Source: Otis tarda (Eukaryota; Chordata; Aves; Otidiformes; Otididae). Taken from it: a stretch of DNA of 64,000 nucleotides. The position numbers and the translations under genes are program-made. Every line of letters begins with the position of its first letter. Position 1 is the stretch's first letter. The notes beneath the pieces were generated by a model, which was not told the DNA's origin, did not search any database, and saw only the letters and a program-made list of their open reading frames with translations. Shown one piece after another: positions 61,353-64,000 of the stretch. The stretch is from the NCBI GenBank assembly GCA_026413225.1, contig CM048554.1, forward strand, positions 50,765,963-50,829,962, in the 5' to 3' direction.

Positions 61353-62248
61353 TCTATGACACCAAGCTGTGTGGTGCCGTCGACTCGCTGGAAGGGAGGG
61401 ATGCCATCCAGAGGGACCTTGACAGGCTGGAGAGGTGGGCCTGTGCCAACCTCATGAAGTTCAACCAGGCCAAGTGCAAGGTCCTGCACCTGGGTCACGG
61501 CAATCCCAGGCACAAATACAGGCTGGGCGGAGAATGGATTGAGAGCAGCCCTGAGGAGAAAGACTTGGGAGTGCTGGTAGACGAGAGGCTCGACATGAGC
61601 GGGCAATGCGCCCTTGCAGCCCAGAAGGCCAACCGCATCCTGGGCTGCATCAAGAGGAGCGTGGCCAGCAGGTCGAGGGAGGTGATTCTGCCCCTCTACT
61701 CTGCCCTGGTGAGACCCCACCTGGAGTACTGCGTCCAGTTCTGGAGTCCCCAACACAAGAAGGACATGGACCAGTTGGAAAGGGTCCAGAGAAGGGCCAC
61801 CAAGATGATCAGAGGGCTGGAGCACCTCTCCTATGAGGACAGGCTGAGAGAGTTGGGGCTGTTCAGCCTGGAGAAGAGGAGGCTCCGGGGAGACCTGATA
61901 GCGGTCTTCCAATACCTCAAATGGGCCTACAGGAAAGATGGGGAGGAGCTGTTCAGTAGGGCCTGTTGTGATAGGACAAGGAGTAATGGGTTTAAATTAG
62001 AAGGAGGTAGGTTTAGATTAGATATTAGAAAAAATTTTTTTACAATGAGAATTGTAGAGCACTGGAACAGGTTGCCCAGAGAGGTGGTGGATGCCCCATC
62101 CCTGGAAATGTTCAAGGCCAGGCTGGATGAGGCTCTGAGCAACCTGATCTAGTCAGGGATGTCCCTGCTCTTGCAGGGGGGTTGAACTAGATGACCTTTG
62201 AAGGTCCCTTCCAACTCTAACCATTCTATGATTCTATGATTCTATGAT
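61353..62248 (+). mobile_element. CR1 LINE, 5'-truncated, close relative of the 15-kb copy
   Basis: Similarity to CR1 starts at ATGACACCAAGCTGTGTGG, immediately after the reverse-transcriptase catalytic FADD motif, and continues to three (ATTCTATG) units at 62223-62246. Over the last 232 codons of ORF2 it differs from the copy at 15164-17126 at only eight residues by eye, and both share a one-base shorter tail (GCTCTTGCAGGGG). The two elements are therefore sister insertions of one young subfamily. Confidence 0.94.
61355..62152 (+). pseudogene. CR1 ORF2 C-terminal remnant, open frame without RT core
   Basis: The frame is open from the element's 5' edge to the natural stop (62150-62152); an internal ATG at 61454 gives 232 codons ([20 protein letters not shown] onward). 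It carries the thumb-like and C-terminal part of CR1 ORF2, including [40 protein letters not shown] and [12 protein letters not shown]-type ending (here [13 protein letters not shown]). The endonuclease, RT motifs A and B and the catalytic FADD are missing because of the 5' truncation. Conservation of the frame reflects recent insertion and not selection. Confidence 0.88.
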
Positions 62249-62767
62249 CTTGGCTGTGGCGTAGTAAGTTTACTAATAGTGCTAAAGAAGTGAGTGCTGA
62301 AGTTAATTAATGAAGTGCTGTCTCTCCAGTACATGTTCAATTTTTCACGCTCTTTTCATGCTCATCATAATTTACATTGGGATGGCTGTCAATGGCTCTG
62401 CTAGGCTGGAAATCCAATGTCTCATTGTTCATGCCACAGTTATTTTTCCAAATCATCAGCAGACGGTCCAAAATCTTATTCACAGGTAAAGAAGACATTC
62501 TAGGCTTAGGTGTCCCATCCATTTGATTGTCATCTACTTTGGTAACAGAAATTCAGGTATCACTTTGTTACCATCTGATGCTCTTTCCTTAATAGCTGTG
62601 GAAGTGCCTATGATGACCTGTCAGGACATCCTGGAGGACTACAAGGAGAAAGGTAGAAAGTCTTTGTAAAACTGCAAAAAGATAGAATCAAGTAAGCTAT
62701 TTTTTTCCTGAATACACCCACACCATACAGAAATTAGATGTGGCTGTGGTTCTGATATATTTACGTT
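62249..62767. other. Gene-free unique sequence
   Basis: Nothing is recognised between the CR1 3' end and the MIR relic. The short frame at 62337-62522 on the minus strand has no domain. Confidence 0.65.
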
Positions 62768-62905
62768 TCTGATTTACTGTGTGACCTTGGGTGAGTCACT
62801 CATCCTTTTTGTGCCTTTGTTTCTGTATCTGCACTAAAGAAATAATTATATTTTCTGCTTCACATGGTTCTTCTGAGGCTTATTTAGTGTTATCAATACA
62901 CTATG
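62768..62905 (+). mobile_element. MIR-type SINE relic (plus strand)
   Basis: TTACTGTGTGACCTTGGGTG followed by AGTCACTCATCC, TTTTTGTGCCTTTGTTTCTG, TATCTGCACTAAAGAAATAA and CACATGGTTCTTCTGAGG match, in order, the MIR core and 3' half ('CTAGCTGTGTGACCTTGGGCAAGTCACTTAACC', 'CTGTGCCTCAGTTTCC', 'TCATCTGTAAAATGGGGATAATA', 'ATAGGGTTGTTGTGAGGA'). This is the clearest MIR in the window. The tRNA-like head is absent or eroded. Confidence 0.78.
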
Positions 62906-64000
62906 ATTCACAAAATAGTAGATTATAACAAATATGGCAATCTAGAATGGCCATTAAGATGGTCATTCAGAACCAGTTCTTATAGCATTTCTTATTTCTG
63001 CCCTCACGATCCCAGCCATCTATCCGATAGAAGAAGCTCTTTAAGAGTTATATTATCAGTAAAAGGCAGTAGTACCAAAGCCCCGGGGTTGCTCTGGCCT
63101 CTAAATGCTATTGCAAGAACATAAAGGTGAAACAGATGCATGGCTGAAGCAACCCTCATTAACTGCGCAAGAGGGAATTAACAGTTAGGGAGAAAGTCTA
63201 ATGCATTCACTGGCTCCCGTCGCTGGGCTGGTCGTTGCAACAGCAAAGCACAGCCCATTTAAAATTACACTGCCCTCTCACGTTACTCCTTGCAGAACAC
63301 TGAAATCCCGTTAGTTTTGATTACTTCATTGCTTCCCCTGGTCGAAACCATGTTTGGAGCCACGTCTTGTGCATGGGAAATGAAAGATGGAAAGGACATA
63401 GGAATGAAGGTTTCCTACACAGAAATCTGGCAGCTTCTTGCAGCTTATTAGCAGATCTCCCAGGTCCTTGTAGAGACTAGGAGACCACAAATTAACAGGA
63501 GCAATTAATTAATCACACGTAAGCTGCTGGACTCAATCTGGGGGAACAGAGAGGACAACGATTCACGAGGTCAGAATCGAGCCTTAATGAGCCTTTCTGG
63601 CCTCAAACCATGTGACTATTCAATTAGGCATGAGACCTTGTTGTGTGCCAAAAGGCCTTTCGCCACAGCCTCCGGTGCCCTAGCTCAGTGTTGCTTCGTG
63701 CAGCACTTTGTGCCAAGCCACAGACCTTGCCCTGGAAGTCTGGGCCTTCGTTAAATGCTGGGCAGTTGGGCTGCTCTGGATCTCAGCCCTGAAACGAGGG
63801 CAAGCAAGTGACAGCCCAGCACAACTGCAGCCGCTCTTCACTTCAGTCTTGCCTTTAAGGGCATTTTGTTTTGTCATCTTAAATTACAATAAAATTGCAG
63901 TCAGCTGGGTAAACCCAAAGGCTGGGGTTGTTCTTCACTGGCTTCTGCCATTCACAGAGTTTTCTGTCGTTCAGTCTCATACACACCTATGGTTATTAAT
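62906..64000. other. Gene-free end of window with CpG-enriched segment
   Basis: No exon is recognised. Between about 63165 and 63755 CpGs are clearly more frequent than elsewhere, roughly 16 in 590 bp by eye. The segment includes CAATTAATTAATC at 63503-63515, a paired homeodomain-type site. Its lower AT content sets it apart from neighbouring sequence. Confidence 0.5.

Noticed and set aside
61313-61912. 199-codon minus-strand open frame
   Set aside because: It is antisense to the 61-kb CR1 ORF2 and reads across the junction into unrelated sequence.
1-64000. tRNA, rRNA, CRISPR or bacterial-type operon
   Set aside because: No cloverleaf-type gene, rRNA segment, regular repeat-spacer array or ribosome-binding-site-led gene cluster was found; the sequence is vertebrate non-coding DNA.

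Overview
The window is vertebrate, AT-rich, almost gene-free DNA, most likely from a bird. The evidence is a set of CR1 LINE copies ending in the avian-type 8-bp repeat (ATTCTATG)n, a roughly 1.15-kb LTR of a type I recognise from bird genomes, and a few worn MIR-type SINE relics found across amniotes. A crocodilian or turtle source cannot be excluded from CR1 alone. I recognise no host protein-coding exon, tRNA, rRNA or CRISPR array. The window reads as intergenic or long-intron sequence.

Layout: 1-7553 is unique AT-rich sequence with a MIR relic (2913-3085), a perfect 14-bp hairpin (550-583) and a locally duplicated block of about 110 bp (3880-3998 and 7031-7141). A minus-strand CR1 fragment lies at 7554-8032. 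Unique sequence follows to 15163. At 15164-17126 is the best element of the window: a 5'-truncated plus-strand CR1 whose remaining ORF2 is open for over 600 codons, includes all core reverse-transcriptase motifs and ends in an intact 3' tail. From 17127 to 39769 there is unique sequence with poly-A and homopurine tracts, two further MIR relics, a CR1 fragment of another subfamily (32676-32905), a second minus-strand CR1 (34001-34850) and a CpG-enriched patch (35610-36025). A very old CR1/L3-like copy lies at 39770-40200.

From 40201 to 50725 the sequence is unique. At 50726-52103 two minus-strand CR1 pieces abut; the larger has a damaged catalytic motif and a frameshift. Unique sequence continues to 59431, followed by a minus-strand LTR (59432-60582) with no internal retroviral genes next to it. 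Two same-strand CR1 copies sit head to tail at 61093-62248. The last 1.7 kb holds a MIR relic and a CpG-enriched segment with homeodomain-type sites.

The recognisable protein-coding content is all from retrotransposons. CR1 ORF2 encodes an endonuclease/reverse transcriptase that copies its own RNA at a nicked target. Every copy here lacks the endonuclease half, so none should be autonomous. The copies span a wide age range, from the near-pristine 15-kb and 61-kb pair to the ancient 39.8-kb relic. No new multi-gene system is visible. The best leads are the intact RT frame, the recurring open frame antisense to CR1 ORF2, the local 110-bp duplication, and the candidate regulatory patches at 35.6-36.0 kb, 25.7 kb and 63.2-63.75 kb. 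All identifications come from reading the sequence and from recalled family features; no database search was run.
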